This document shows positions 1 through 9,183 of a stretch of 41,544 nt of DNA, piece after piece. Position numbers and translations under genes: made by a program. Numbering within the stretch: position 1 is the stretch's first letter; each line of letters starts with the position of its first letter. The stretch spans positions 1-41,544 of the forward strand of contig JAFEEA010000008.1 in the NCBI GenBank assembly GCA_018241335.1, given 5' to 3'. Origin of the DNA: Pseudomonadota bacterium (lineage in GTDB: Bacteria > Pseudomonadota > Alphaproteobacteria > Caulobacterales > Caulobacteraceae). The notes below the pieces were generated by a model. The model ran no database searches. It saw only the letters and a list, made by a program, of their open reading frames with translations, and was not told where the DNA came from.

Positions 1-55
1 CAATCGTGCCGATGTTGCAGTGCGGCTTCGTGCGTTCGAACTTTTCCTTGGCCAT
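1..55 (-). CDS. tuf: Elongation factor Tu, 5' end only
   Basis: Partial gene running off the left edge; the first 18 codons are visible. The translation begins [18 protein letters not shown], the well-conserved N-terminus of bacterial EF-Tu, the GTPase that delivers aminoacyl-tRNA to the ribosome. The ATG is at 55-53 on the minus strand. tRNA-Gly and tRNA-Tyr lie just upstream on the same strand, an arrangement also found beside tufB in enterobacteria, so co-transcription is likely. The G-domain motifs lie outside the window. Confidence 0.95.
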
Positions 56-112
56 CGTCGTACCTTCGCGCGGTCCTTTGCAGGGATTGTTGTCGGGGTG
101 GATCGTCTAGAC

Positions 113-186
113 TGGAGCGGGTAGCGGGAATCGAACCCGCATCCTCAGCTTGGAAGGCTGCTGCACTACCATTGTGCTATACCCGC
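113..186 (-). tRNA. tRNA-Gly (anticodon TCC)
   Basis: A 74-nt cloverleaf read on the minus strand. The acceptor arm GCGGGTA pairs with TACCCGC, the T-arm contains GGTTCGATTCC, and the anticodon loop is CTTCCAA with TCC at its centre. CCA is genomically encoded. It lies 57 bp upstream of tuf and 76 bp downstream of tRNA-Tyr on the same strand. Confidence 0.95.
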
Positions 187-262
187 GCGCCGGCGGGCGC
201 TCTGAAAACTCTCCTCGGGTGTTCGGGGACATGTCCGCCGGGCCAGACCTTAGAGAACCGCG

Positions 263-346
263 TGGTGGGGGAAGTAGGACTCGAACCTACGAAGCTTTCG
301 CAGCGGATTTACAGTCCGCCCCCTTTGCCGCTCGGGACATTCCCCC
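263..346 (-). tRNA. tRNA-Tyr (anticodon GTA)
   Basis: An 84-nt class II tRNA with a long variable arm, on the minus strand. The acceptor GGGGGAA pairs with TTCCCCC, the anticodon loop CTGTAAA carries GTA, the T-arm has GGTTCGAGTCC, and CCA is encoded. It is probably the first member of a tRNA-Tyr/tRNA-Gly/tuf transcript. Confidence 0.95.
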
Positions 347-533
347 AACGCGGGTTTCTCAAAAGGCCCGATCACGACGCCGCCGGTGTTGCGGGTCGCC
401 CCGCGCCACCGTGCGAAACACCTTCCGGACGCGGCTCCAAATGCTTAGAGCGGAACGGTCGGCCTCGCATGGGCCCCAAATCGGAGCGCGTCTTATAGTG
501 GCCTCGCATCGGCAACGCAACGACCGGCGAAAC

Positions 534-1346
534 ATGCCGAAAAAGGCCGGGCCGGAAGGCGCGAAAACCTTTGCCGGGAAAGGCCCCGGAGCCCCTCCCC
601 GCCCCCGCCCCACCCCCCGGGACGATGGCCAGGCGGATTGGATCTGGGGGGTCCACCCCGTCGTCGCCGCCCTGGAAAACCCCGCTCGCACGGCCATCCG
701 CCGGGTCCTGGCCACCCCCGACCGGGCCCGCCAGATCGCCGAGCGATTCTCCGCCCTCAAGGTGCTGGAGGTGACCGACGCCCAAGCCATCGCCCGCGTC
801 CTGCCCCAGGGCGCCGCCCACCAGGGCGTGGCCCTGCGCGCCGCCCCGCCGGAATCGGTCAGCGTCGAAGACCTGGGCGCGGCGGGCCAGGGCTTCATCC
901 TGATGCTGGACCAGGTCACCGACCCCCAGAACGTCGGCGCCATCTTCCGCTCGGCGGCCGCCTTCGGCGCGCGCGGCGTGATCGTGCAGGACCGGCACGC
1001 CCCGGCCCTGGCCGGCGCCCTCGCCAAGGCCGCCGCCGGCGCGGTGGACAAGATCCCCTACGCCCGGGTGGTCAATCTGTCCCGCGCGCTCGAACAGCTC
1101 GAAGAGATGGGTTGGCGAGCCGTCGGCCTGGCGGGAGAGGCCGAGGAGGACCTGGAGGCCGTGCTGGATGGTCGTCCCACCGTCATCGTCATGGGGTCCG
1201 AGGGCGAAGGCCTGCGCCGGCTGGTGCGCGAGCACTGCGACGCCCTGGCCCGCATCCCGATGCCGGGCGGCTTCGAGAGCCTGAACGTCTCGGCGGCCGC
1301 TGCGGTCGCCCTCTACGCCGCCTCGCGCGCAGCCCGGGGCGGGTAG
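534..1346 (+). CDS. rlmB: TrmH-family rRNA 2'-O-methyltransferase (RlmB-like)
   Basis: A SpoU/TrmH (SPOUT) methyltransferase of 270 aa. RlmB methylates the 2'-O of a guanosine in domain V of 23S rRNA using SAM. A basic, proline-rich N-terminus (1-34) precedes the substrate-binding domain (about 35-105) and the knotted catalytic domain. The three SPOUT motifs are clear: NVGAIFRS at 133-140, VIVMGSEGEGL at 217-227 and PMPGGFESLNVS at 242-253. The reading frame stays open far upstream, across the tRNA genes. I chose the ATG at 534 because it excludes the tRNAs and gives a normal family length. Assignment to RlmB rather than another TrmH paralogue rests on the N-terminal domain and size. Confidence 0.88.
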   Translation: MPKKAGPEGAKTFAGKGPGAPPRPRPTPRDDGQADWIWGVHPVVAALENPARTAIRRVLATPDRARQIAERFSALKVLEVTDAQAIARVLPQGAAHQGVALRAAPPESVSVEDLGAAGQGFILMLDQVTDPQNVGAIFRSAAAFGARGVIVQDRHAPALAGALAKAAAGAVDKIPYARVVNLSRALEQLEEMGWRAVGLAGEAEEDLEAVLDGRPTVIVMGSEGEGLRRLVREHCDALARIPMPGGFESLNVSAAAAVALYAASRAARGG

Positions 1347-1399
1347 TCGGCCGACGCAATTCGCGCCTTGTTCGCTTGCGTCGGCCCGTGCGCCGGGCC

Positions 1400-2125
1400 A
1401 TGTCCGTCGGCATGGTCGAAATGCTGCCCGGCGCCCTGGCGAATCACGTGTGGGTCGGGTCGGCCACCGTGCTGCTGCAAGTCCTGCTGATCGACCTTGT
1501 GCTGGCGGGCGACAACGCCGTCGCCGTGGGCCTCGCGGCGGGCGGGCTGGCGCCGGACCAGCGCAAACGGGTGATCATGGCGGGCCTGGCGGCGGCCGTG
1601 GTGATGCGTATCGGCTTTGCGGTGGTGACCAGCCAGCTACTGGCGATCATCGGCCTGCTGCTGGCGGGCGGCATCCTGCTGCTCTGGGTCTGCTGGAAGA
1701 TGTGGCGCGACCTTCGCCGCCAATCGGCGGAGGAAGAGGCCGGTCACGTGCAGCCGGCCAAGTCGTTCCGGGACGCGTTCATCCAGATCCTGATCGCCGA
1801 CCTGTCGATGTCGCTCGACAACGTCCTGGCCGTCGCCGGGGCGGCGCGAAACCATCCGATGCTTCTGGCCGTGGGGCTGCTGCTCTCGATCATCCTGATG
1901 GGGGTGGCGGCCAACGCCATCGCCAAGCTTCTGAACACCCACCGCTGGATCGGCTACGTCGGCCTCGGCATCGTGCTCTACGTGGCGCTGCACATGATCT
2001 GGGCGGGCTATCGCACGGTGATCATCGACACGCGCCAGGTCGCCCAGTTCAACGCCTGGGCCCCGGACTGGGCGGACATCACCCCGTCCGAGGTCGCCAA
2101 GCGCCGTCCCAGGGCGGCGTCCTGA
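1400..2125 (+). CDS. TerC-family integral membrane protein
   Basis: A 241-aa polytopic membrane protein of the TerC/YjbE family, linked to tellurite resistance and, more recently, to manganese or other metal export. The family's two acidic intramembrane motifs are both present: LAGDNAVAVGL at 35-45 and SLDNVLAVAGAA at 138-149. About seven hydrophobic segments can be traced, with a charged loop at about 101-125. The start is uncertain; ATGs at 1400, 1412 and 1421 are in frame and none has a strong ribosome-binding site. It follows rlmB by 53 bp on the same strand and converges on metG. The substrate cannot be read from sequence. Confidence 0.85.
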   Translation: MSVGMVEMLPGALANHVWVGSATVLLQVLLIDLVLAGDNAVAVGLAAGGLAPDQRKRVIMAGLAAAVVMRIGFAVVTSQLLAIIGLLLAGGILLLWVCWKMWRDLRRQSAEEEAGHVQPAKSFRDAFIQILIADLSMSLDNVLAVAGAARNHPMLLAVGLLLSIILMGVAANAIAKLLNTHRWIGYVGLGIVLYVALHMIWAGYRTVIIDTRQVAQFNAWAPDWADITPSEVAKRRPRAAS

Positions 2126-2147
2126 TCAGGTCCTGATCCTGATCAGG
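2121..2147. repeat. Two copies of palindrome CCTGATCAGG between convergent genes
   Basis: The 10-bp palindrome CCTGATCAGG occurs at 2121-2130 and 2138-2147, separated by TCCTGAT. The first copy contains the terC-family stop codon. The element lies in the 34-bp gap between the convergent terC-family and metG genes. It can fold into alternative short stems and may act as a weak bidirectional terminator, but there is no T-run. Confidence 0.4.
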
Positions 2148-2159
2148 CCCAACTCCTCA

Positions 2160-3866
2160 TCAGGACTTGCCCGCGAAGCGCTCCGTCCAGGCGGCCACCT
2201 GGTCGTCCTCGATCTTGCGGAACAGGACGTCCGGCACGCTGAACGCCCGTCCCGCCTCCAGCCGCGACAGCTCCACCTTCGCGTCCGGAGATGGCCAGGT
2301 AGGCGGATAGGGCTCGCCCACCGCCTGGGCGATCACCTCGGCCGCATGGGGGATGATCGGCGCGGAGACGCGGGCGTAGAGCGCCACAAGGTTGATCGCC
2401 TTGCGCACGATCACGGCCGCCCGGTCGGGGTCGGTCTTGATCGCCGTCCACGGCGCGGCCTCCTGAAGGTACTCGTTGCCCACCACCCAGAGCGCCCGCA
2501 GGGCCTGGGCGGTCTTGCGGATCTCGATGGCCTCGAACTGGGCGGTGAGGTCCGCCAGCTTCTCGGACACCTGGGCGAACAGCTTGTCCTCCAGCGGCCC
2601 AGGTTCACCCCCCGCCGGAATCTTCCCCTCGAAGCGCGCCTCGGCGAACTTCAGGATGCGGTTGACGAAGTTGCCCAGGACGTCGGCGAGGTCCTTGTTG
2701 GCCGCCCCCTGGAACTGCTCCCAGGTGAAGGCCGTGTCGGAGTGCTCCGGGCTGTTGGCCGTCAGGTACCAGCGCCAGTAGTCCGACGGCAGCAGCTCCA
2801 GCGCCTGGTCCATGAACACCCCGCGCCCCTTGGACGTGGAGAACTTGTCGCCGTACCAGTTCAGCCAGTTGAATGCCTTCAGGTTGTCGACGCTCTTCCA
2901 CGGCTCGTCAGAACCCAGGATGGTGGCGGGGAAGCTGACCGTGTGGAAGGCGACGTTGTCCTTGCCCATGAACTCGACGTAGCGGACGTCCTTGGCGCCC
3001 TGGTCCTCGCGCCACCAGCGCGCCCAGTCGCCGCCCGTGGCGTCCGCCCATTCCTCCGTGGCGCCGATGTATTCGATCGGCGCGTCGAACCAGACGTAGA
3101 AGACCTTGTCCTCGAAGCCGGTGCGCGGCTGCCCGCCCCTGATCACCGGCACGCCCCACGACAGGTCACGGGTGATGCCGCGGTCGATCAGCCCCTCGTC
3201 CAGGTGCTTGTAGGCGATGGAGCGGGCGAGGCTGGAGAACTCCGGCTTGGCATCGACCCACTTGCGGATCGCGTCCTGCAGCTTGGTCTGGACCAGGTAG
3301 AGGTTGCGGCTGTCGCGCACCTCCAGGTTCCGCGACCCCGAGATCACCGAGTACGGCTCCTTCAGGTCGATCGGGTCCAGCAGCGAGCCGCAGTTGTCGC
3401 ACTGGTCGCCCCGCGCGTCCGGGAAGCCGCACACCGGGCAGATCCCCTGGATGTAGCGGTCGGGCAGGAAGCGCTTGTCGTCGATGGAATAGACCAGCTT
3501 GTCGGTCCGCTCCTCGATGTAGCCGTTGTCCTCCAGCACCTCGGCGAAGTGCTGGGTCAGGCGCGCGTTCTGGGGCGAGGAGGACCGGCCGAACCAGTCC
3601 CAGGACAGGCCGAAGCCACGGCCGATGTCGTGCTGCAGCCGATGCTGCTCCTCGCAGTAGGTCATCACGTCCTGGCCGGCGGCGGCGGCGGCCAGTTCGG
3701 CCGGCGTGCCGTGCTCGTCGGTGGCGCAGATGTAGAGGACCTCGTGGCCGCGCGCGCGCTGGAAGCGGGCGTAGACGTCGGCCGGCAGCATGGAGCCGGC
3801 CAGGTTGCCGAGGTGCTTGACGCCGTTGATGTACGGCAGGGCGGAGGTGATGAGGATACGAGCCAT
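2160..3866 (-). CDS. metG: Methionyl-tRNA synthetase
   Basis: A class I aminoacyl-tRNA synthetase of 568 aa that charges tRNA-Met. The HIGH-type signature reads HLGN at 18-21, and the KMSKS-type loop reads FSTSKG at 342-347. A zinc knuckle with Cys 143, 146, 156 and 159 lies in the connective-peptide insertion. The C-terminal anticodon-binding helical domain (about 400-568) is present, but the EMAP/Trbp111-like extension of some bacterial MetRS proteins is absent. The start ATG at 3866 gives the typical N-terminus [20 protein letters not shown]. It is apparently monocistronic, converging on the terC-family gene. Confidence 0.97.
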   Translation of the reverse strand: MARILITSALPYINGVKHLGNLAGSMLPADVYARFQRARGHEVLYICATDEHGTPAELAAAAAGQDVMTYCEEQHRLQHDIGRGFGLSWDWFGRSSSPQNARLTQHFAEVLEDNGYIEERTDKLVYSIDDKRFLPDRYIQGICPVCGFPDARGDQCDNCGSLLDPIDLKEPYSVISGSRNLEVRDSRNLYLVQTKLQDAIRKWVDAKPEFSSLARSIAYKHLDEGLIDRGITRDLSWGVPVIRGGQPRTGFEDKVFYVWFDAPIEYIGATEEWADATGGDWARWWREDQGAKDVRYVEFMGKDNVAFHTVSFPATILGSDEPWKSVDNLKAFNWLNWYGDKFSTSKGRGVFMDQALELLPSDYWRWYLTANSPEHSDTAFTWEQFQGAANKDLADVLGNFVNRILKFAEARFEGKIPAGGEPGPLEDKLFAQVSEKLADLTAQFEAIEIRKTAQALRALWVVGNEYLQEAAPWTAIKTDPDRAAVIVRKAINLVALYARVSAPIIPHAAEVIAQAVGEPYPPTWPSPDAKVELSRLEAGRAFSVPDVLFRKIEDDQVAAWTERFAGKS

Positions 3867-4191
3867 GGCGGCTCCCTTTAGCGTCAGTCGCGTGGCGAAC
3901 GCGAGGGTTCAGATGGCGCGTCGCCGGGCATCGGCGTCGCGGGCTGCGAGAGGTTGGGATGAGGGCGCGCTCGCGCCGCCGGCCGGTCCGGCCGCTAGGC
4001 GCGGGTCCTCACCCGGCGCGCATTCGACGTCCCGCCATGGCGGTCGTCGCACAGATCGTAGGCCGAAGCGTCATGCTCAGGTTCCAGGCGCGAACGGGCG
4101 CAGATATAGAACTTCGCCGCCGAAAGCCAAGCGCCGCTTAACGAAGCGCCCGGCTCGCCTGTAAGGTCCGGCGCGCAACCGGGAGGCGGGC
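3867..4191. other. Intergenic region, divergent metG / potF promoters
   Basis: 325 bp with no convincing gene; short open frames here are ordinary for high-GC DNA. A -10-like TATAGAAC at 4105-4112 faces potF and resembles the 3' half of the Caulobacter -10 (GCTANAWC), but the matching -35 is poor. A GGGAGG ribosome-binding site sits just before the potF ATG. No operator or riboswitch fold was recognised. Confidence 0.4.
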
Positions 4192-5295
4192 ATGAAACGG
4201 ATTCGGCAAGTGGTCGCGGCCCTGGCGGGCGTCCTGGCGCTGGCGGGTTGCGGGGGCGGCGGCCAGCCCAAGGGCGGCGTGCTGCACATCTACAACTGGT
4301 CCGACTACATCGACCCGTCGATCCTGGCCGACTTCACCAAGGAGACCGGAACCAAGGTCGTCTACGACACCTTCGATTCCGTCGACGTGCTGGAGACCAA
4401 GGTCCTGACCGGCAATTCCGGCTACGACATCGTCGTGCCATCCAACCAGTACGTGCCGCGCTTCGCCGCCGCCAAGGCCATCGCGCCCCTGGACAAGGAC
4501 AAGCTGCCGAACATGAAGAACCTGTGGCCCCAGGTGATGGGCTACATGGCGCCGTTCGACCCCGGGGCCCGCTACGCCGTGCCCTACATGTGGGGCACGG
4601 TGGGCATCGGCTACAATCCCGCCATGGTCGCCAAGGCCCTGCCCGGGGTGAAGATCGACAGCTGGGCCGTGCTGTTCGATCCGGCCAACCTGGCCAGGCT
4701 GAAGGGCTGCGGCGTCTACTTCCTGACCGATCCCCAGGACATGTTCGGCTCGGTCCTGCGCTACCTGGGCAAGGACCCCAACAGCAAGAACCCGGCCGAC
4801 TACGCCGCCGCAACGGACCTGCTCTCCAAGCTGCGCCCGGACGTGCGCAAGTTCACCAATTCCGAGAACATCGAGGCCCTGGCCAACGGCGATATCTGCA
4901 TCGCCATCGGCTATTCCGGCGACATGCTGCAGGCCGCCGACCGGGCCCGCGAGGCCAAGCACGGCGTCACCCTCGCCTACGCCATTCCCAAGGAGGGCAC
5001 GCAGGTGTGGTTCGACAGCTTCACCATCCCCGCCGATGCGCCCAACCCCGCCGCCGCCCACGCCTTCATCAACTACATGCTGAGGCCGGGGGTCATCGCC
5101 CGGGCGTCGAACGCGCTGCACTACGCCAACGCCAATGCGGCCGCGACGCCGTTGGTGGACAAGGCCGTGCGCGAGGACCCGAATGTCTACCTGTCGCCCG
5201 AGACCTTCGCCCGGCTCTATGTCGTGACGCCCAAGGACCAGGCCCTGCTGCGCGAGGTGAACCGCGACTGGACGCGGGTCACCACGGGCCAGTAG
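4192..5295 (+). CDS. potF: Putrescine/spermidine ABC transporter substrate-binding lipoprotein
   Basis: A periplasmic polyamine-binding protein of 367 aa. A lipoprotein signal peptide ends in LALAGC, with Cys20 as the lipidated residue, followed by a glycine-rich linker. The mature protein begins with the PotF/PotD hallmark IYNWSDYIDP (W-S-x-Y contacts the ligand in the family). It also has VPYMWGTVGIGYNP, and WFDSFTIPADAPN matches the amine-binding W/D segment. Being bound to the inner membrane as a lipoprotein differs from soluble E. coli PotF. It is first in the potFGHI operon, with 6 bp to potG. Putrescine is likelier than spermidine given the operon type, but specificity is inferred. Confidence 0.93.
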   Translation: MKRIRQVVAALAGVLALAGCGGGGQPKGGVLHIYNWSDYIDPSILADFTKETGTKVVYDTFDSVDVLETKVLTGNSGYDIVVPSNQYVPRFAAAKAIAPLDKDKLPNMKNLWPQVMGYMAPFDPGARYAVPYMWGTVGIGYNPAMVAKALPGVKIDSWAVLFDPANLARLKGCGVYFLTDPQDMFGSVLRYLGKDPNSKNPADYAAATDLLSKLRPDVRKFTNSENIEALANGDICIAIGYSGDMLQAADRAREAKHGVTLAYAIPKEGTQVWFDSFTIPADAPNPAAAHAFINYMLRPGVIARASNALHYANANAAATPLVDKAVREDPNVYLSPETFARLYVVTPKDQALLREVNRDWTRVTTGQ

Positions 5296-5301
5296 CGGGG
5301 C

Positions 5302-6458
<1,157 letters not shown>

Positions 6459-6462
<4 letters not shown>

Positions 6463-7361
6463 GCCGCCGCATGGGCCACCGGTCCTGGCTGGCGGCGATC
6501 CCGCCGTACGCCTGGCTGCTGGTCTTCTTCCTGTTCCCGTTCGTGCTGGTGGCGAAGCTTTCGGTGTCGCACACGGTGCTGGCCATTCCCCCCTACGCGC
6601 CGACGCTGGACCTCTCGCGCGGGGCGGCCGGGGTGCGGGACTTCATCGGCGGCCTGTCGGGCGACACCTATCGGCGCCTCGGCCAGGATCACCTCTACCT
6701 GGCCGCCTATCTCTCGAGCCTGAAGGTGGCGGCCATCTCGACGGCCCTGCTGCTGCTGGTGGGCTATCCGATGGCCTACGGCATGGCCCGAGCGTCGCCC
6801 CGGTCGAGGACGCTGCTGCTGATGGCGGTGATCCTGCCCTTCTGGACCAGCTTCCTGATCCGGGTCTACGCCTGGATCGCCATCCTGAAGCCCGAGGGTC
6901 TGCTGAACCTGGTGCTGAGCTGGCTGCACTTCGGCCCGGTCGAGATCCTGAACACCCCGACCGCCGTCTACATCGGCGTCGTCTATTCCTACCTGCCCTT
7001 CATGGTGCTGCCCCTCTATGCGGCCCTGGAGAAGCTCGACCCGACCTTGCTGGAGGCCGCCGCCGACCTCGGGGCGACGCCGTGGCGGGCCTTCTGGCGC
7101 GTGACCTTCCCCCTCTCCCGGCCTGGCGTGGCGGCGGGGTCCCTGCTGTGCTTCATCCCCATCGTCGGGGAATTCGTGATCCCGGACCTGCTGGGCGGCC
7201 CGCAGTCCCTGATGATCGGGCGAACCATCTGGACCGAGTTCTTCGCCAACCGCGACTGGCCCAGCGCCTCGGCGGTGGCCATCGTCCTGCTGGCGACCCT
7301 GACCCTGCCGATCCTGGCCTACCAGCACCAGCAGGCCCGCGCGCTGGAGGGCCGGCGATGA
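6459..7361 (+). CDS. potH: Polyamine ABC transporter permease PotH
   Basis: An inner-membrane permease of 300 aa with about six transmembrane helices; the first is at about residues 10-35. The EAA loop that docks on PotG reads EAAADLGATPWRAFWRVTFP, with the typical A-D-L-G core. The start ATG at 6459 overlaps the potG stop; a second ATG at 6471 is possible. The stop overlaps the potI start. It pairs with PotI to form the heterodimeric channel. Confidence 0.93.
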
Positions 7362-8149
7362 GGCGCGGTCCGTCCTGGTTCAACATCGCCTCGGTGGGGC
7401 TGGGCCTGGCCTTCCTCTATCTGCCGATCGTGCTGCTGGTGGCCTACTCCTTCAACGCGGGGCGGCTGGTGACGGTGTGGTCCGGGTTCTCGACCCGCTG
7501 GTACGCGGCCCTGATCGAGGACGAGGAGATGCGCGACGCGGCCTGGATCACCCTGCGCGTCGGCCTGATCTCGGCCAGCGCCGCCACGGTCCTGGGCACG
7601 CTCGCCGCCGTCGGCCTGGTGCGGGGCGGCCTCTTCCGAGGGCGCCTGCTGTTCGCCGGTATGATCTACGCGCCCCTGGTGATGCCCGAGGTGATCATGG
7701 GGCTGTCGCTGCTGCTGCTGTTCGTGGCGCTCGGCCAGGCGCGGGGCTTCTGGACCCTGACGGCCGCCCACACGACCTTCACGCTCTGCTACGTGGCCGT
7801 GGTGGTGCAGGCGCGCCTGGTCGACTTCGACCGGTCGCTGGAGGAGGCCGCGCAGGATCTCGGCTGCCCGCCCTGGCGCACCTTCCTGACCGTGACCTTG
7901 CCCAACATCGCCCCGGCGGTCGCCGCCGGCTGGATGCTGGCCTTCACCCTGTCGCTCGACGACCTGGTTGTGGCGAGCTTCACCTCAGGCCCCGGCGCCA
8001 CCACCCTGCCCATGCGCATCTACAGCCAGGTCCGCCTGGGGGTCTCGCCCGAGATCAACGCCGTCTGCACCCTGCTGATCGGGGCGGTGGCCCTGGGCGT
8101 CGCCCTCTGGGGCCTGGTCGGCCGCGCGCGAACGAGGGCGCCGGTCTAG
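7358..8149 (+). CDS. potI: Polyamine ABC transporter permease PotI
   Basis: The second permease, 263 aa, starting at ATG 7358 within the potH stop (ATGA overlap). The open frame extends upstream inside potH, but only this start gives the expected PotI N-terminus, with a first membrane helix at about 12-32. The EAA loop reads EEAAQDLGCPPWRTFLTVTLP, and LAFTLSLDDLVVASF is a conserved PotI/PotC helix. It is last in the operon. Its TAG stop overlaps the TAG of the convergent minus-strand gene (shared CTAG at 8146-8149), leaving no room for a separate terminator. Confidence 0.93.
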   Translation: MRRGPSWFNIASVGLGLAFLYLPIVLLVAYSFNAGRLVTVWSGFSTRWYAALIEDEEMRDAAWITLRVGLISASAATVLGTLAAVGLVRGGLFRGRLLFAGMIYAPLVMPEVIMGLSLLLLFVALGQARGFWTLTAAHTTFTLCYVAVVVQARLVDFDRSLEEAAQDLGCPPWRTFLTVTLPNIAPAVAAGWMLAFTLSLDDLVVASFTSGPGATTLPMRIYSQVRLGVSPEINAVCTLLIGAVALGVALWGLVGRARTRAPV

Positions 8150-8886
8150 GCCTGAGGCGCCGCCCTGGGAAGCGGGCAGCCGTTGAGCTCGAACCAATCC
8201 ACGCCCAGACCGCCGGTGTGCCGCTCCAGGCAGACCACGCCGCCAACCGGTGTCTGGTAGTAGACGGCCTGGCTGACCGTGAAGCGCTCGCCTCTCGGCT
8301 GGTCGCTCCACGCCGACAAGGTCAGGTAGTAGTGGGGTCCACTTCGGCTTGAGCTGGAGATGTCTTGTTCGATCACCACGGGACGGAAGTCTCGGGCAGG
8401 CTCCGCTTCGGTGGCCAAATCGGCCGCCGCGAAAAGTCCCACGCCTACAGCGGCGCCCAGCGCCGCCACGGCCAGCCAGTCCAGGCTCCGGCGACCGGAC
8501 TGCGGAAGCAGCATGACGGTGGCGATGACGGCAGCGCCCGCCCCCGCCGCCCCGGGCAGGATGAACCCGTCCAGGGCCATGAATTTGGTGGTCCCCGCGA
8601 TGTGCAGCACCAGCGCGATCGGGGGGAAGATCGCAAGGGGTCCGATCGTAGGTCGGCCGCGCCCGACCCAGACGGTGGTCCCTAACAGGCCGCCGGCGCG
8701 ACGCGCGATGAACAGAGCCGCAATTGGCGCCGCACCGCAGAGCCCCGCGACCAGAGCAAAGGGATGCGGCCAGAGCCCCGCCCAGACCGCCAGGACGACC
8801 GCCGCCAGGTTCCATCGCAAGATCCAGCGCTTGGACGGGTCCGAATTGCTTTGAGGCGCCCCGGAACCCAGCACCAAGTCCGTCAT
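8146..8886 (-). CDS. Unrecognised multi-pass membrane protein with C-terminal soluble domain
   Basis: A 246-aa protein that I cannot assign to a family. About five hydrophobic helices fill roughly residues 20-160. A polar C-terminal domain of about 80 residues follows, containing RSGPHYYLTLSAW, VSQAVYYQT and two cysteines (VVCLERH and LNGCPLP); it probably lies on one face of the membrane. The start ATG at 8886 follows a GGGGCGA-like site. The frame also stays open upstream through the tRNA-Thr locus, but that extension is not plausible coding sequence. It converges on potI with overlapping stop codons. Confidence 0.6.
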   Translation of the reverse strand: MTDLVLGSGAPQSNSDPSKRWILRWNLAAVVLAVWAGLWPHPFALVAGLCGAAPIAALFIARRAGGLLGTTVWVGRGRPTIGPLAIFPPIALVLHIAGTTKFMALDGFILPGAAGAGAAVIATVMLLPQSGRRSLDWLAVAALGAAVGVGLFAAADLATEAEPARDFRPVVIEQDISSSSRSGPHYYLTLSAWSDQPRGERFTVSQAVYYQTPVGGVVCLERHTGGLGVDWFELNGCPLPRAAPQA

Positions 8887-8942
8887 CTTCGCCCCGCCGT
8901 TGCCACCTGCCCCCACCGTACGGCATAAGCGGCCGCCTCGGC

Positions 8943-9018
8943 GCCGGTTTAGCTCAGTTGGTAGAGCAGCGGTTTTGTAAACCGAAGGTCGCGGGTTCGA
9001 GCCCTGCAACCGGCACCA
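8943..9018 (+). tRNA. tRNA-Thr (anticodon TGT)
   Basis: A 76-nt cloverleaf. The acceptor GCCGGTT pairs with AACCGGC, the D-arm is AGCTCAGTTGGTAGAGC, the anticodon loop TTTGTAA holds TGT, the T-arm has GGGTTCGAGCCC, and CCA is encoded. It marks the boundary between housekeeping genes on the left and the catabolic region on the right. I found no repeat of its 3' end elsewhere in the window. Confidence 0.96.
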
Positions 9019-9084
9019 GATATCCCGCCTTGAACGTCAGGCCAATTCGCGCGACGCGGCGCCGATCGACCACAATTCATATAT

Positions 9085-9107
9085 TCACTCATGTGTTAGG
9101 GAGTATT
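9085..9107 (+). promoter_or_regulatory. Dyad operator upstream of the MFS/esterase operon
   Basis: The stretch begins TCACTCATGTGTTAG and ends in TATT. It matches the element at 16837-16859 at 19 of 23 positions on the same strand. The dyad core here is imperfect, TCAC-N6-GTTA, against a perfect TCAC-N6-GTGA in the other copy. Read in the direction of each target gene, both copies follow ATATTC and run directly into TTGAC with the same spacing (N19). A TetR-type dimer is the expected binder. Confidence 0.55.
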
Positions 9108-9133
9108 GACCAAGACCCCGCGGCCGCTCCATC
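9106..9133 (+). promoter_or_regulatory. Candidate Caulobacter-type promoter for the MFS/esterase operon
   Basis: A TTGACC -35 at 9106-9111 is followed by GCTCCATC at 9126-9133. The latter matches the Caulobacter housekeeping -10 (GCTANAWC) at all but one defined position, at the usual spacing. The operator overlaps the -35, so binding would be expected to repress. Transcription would start near 9140, about 45 bases before the MFS ATG. Confidence 0.45.
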
Positions 9134-9183
9134 CTGCAACCGAGCCGCGACATCCAGATCGCGGCCGCCTGGGGGAGCTTCGA

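Noticed and set aside
9106..9183. TTG start for the MFS at 9106
   Set aside because: It lies in the -35 and operator; ATG 9184 has a GGGGGAG site.
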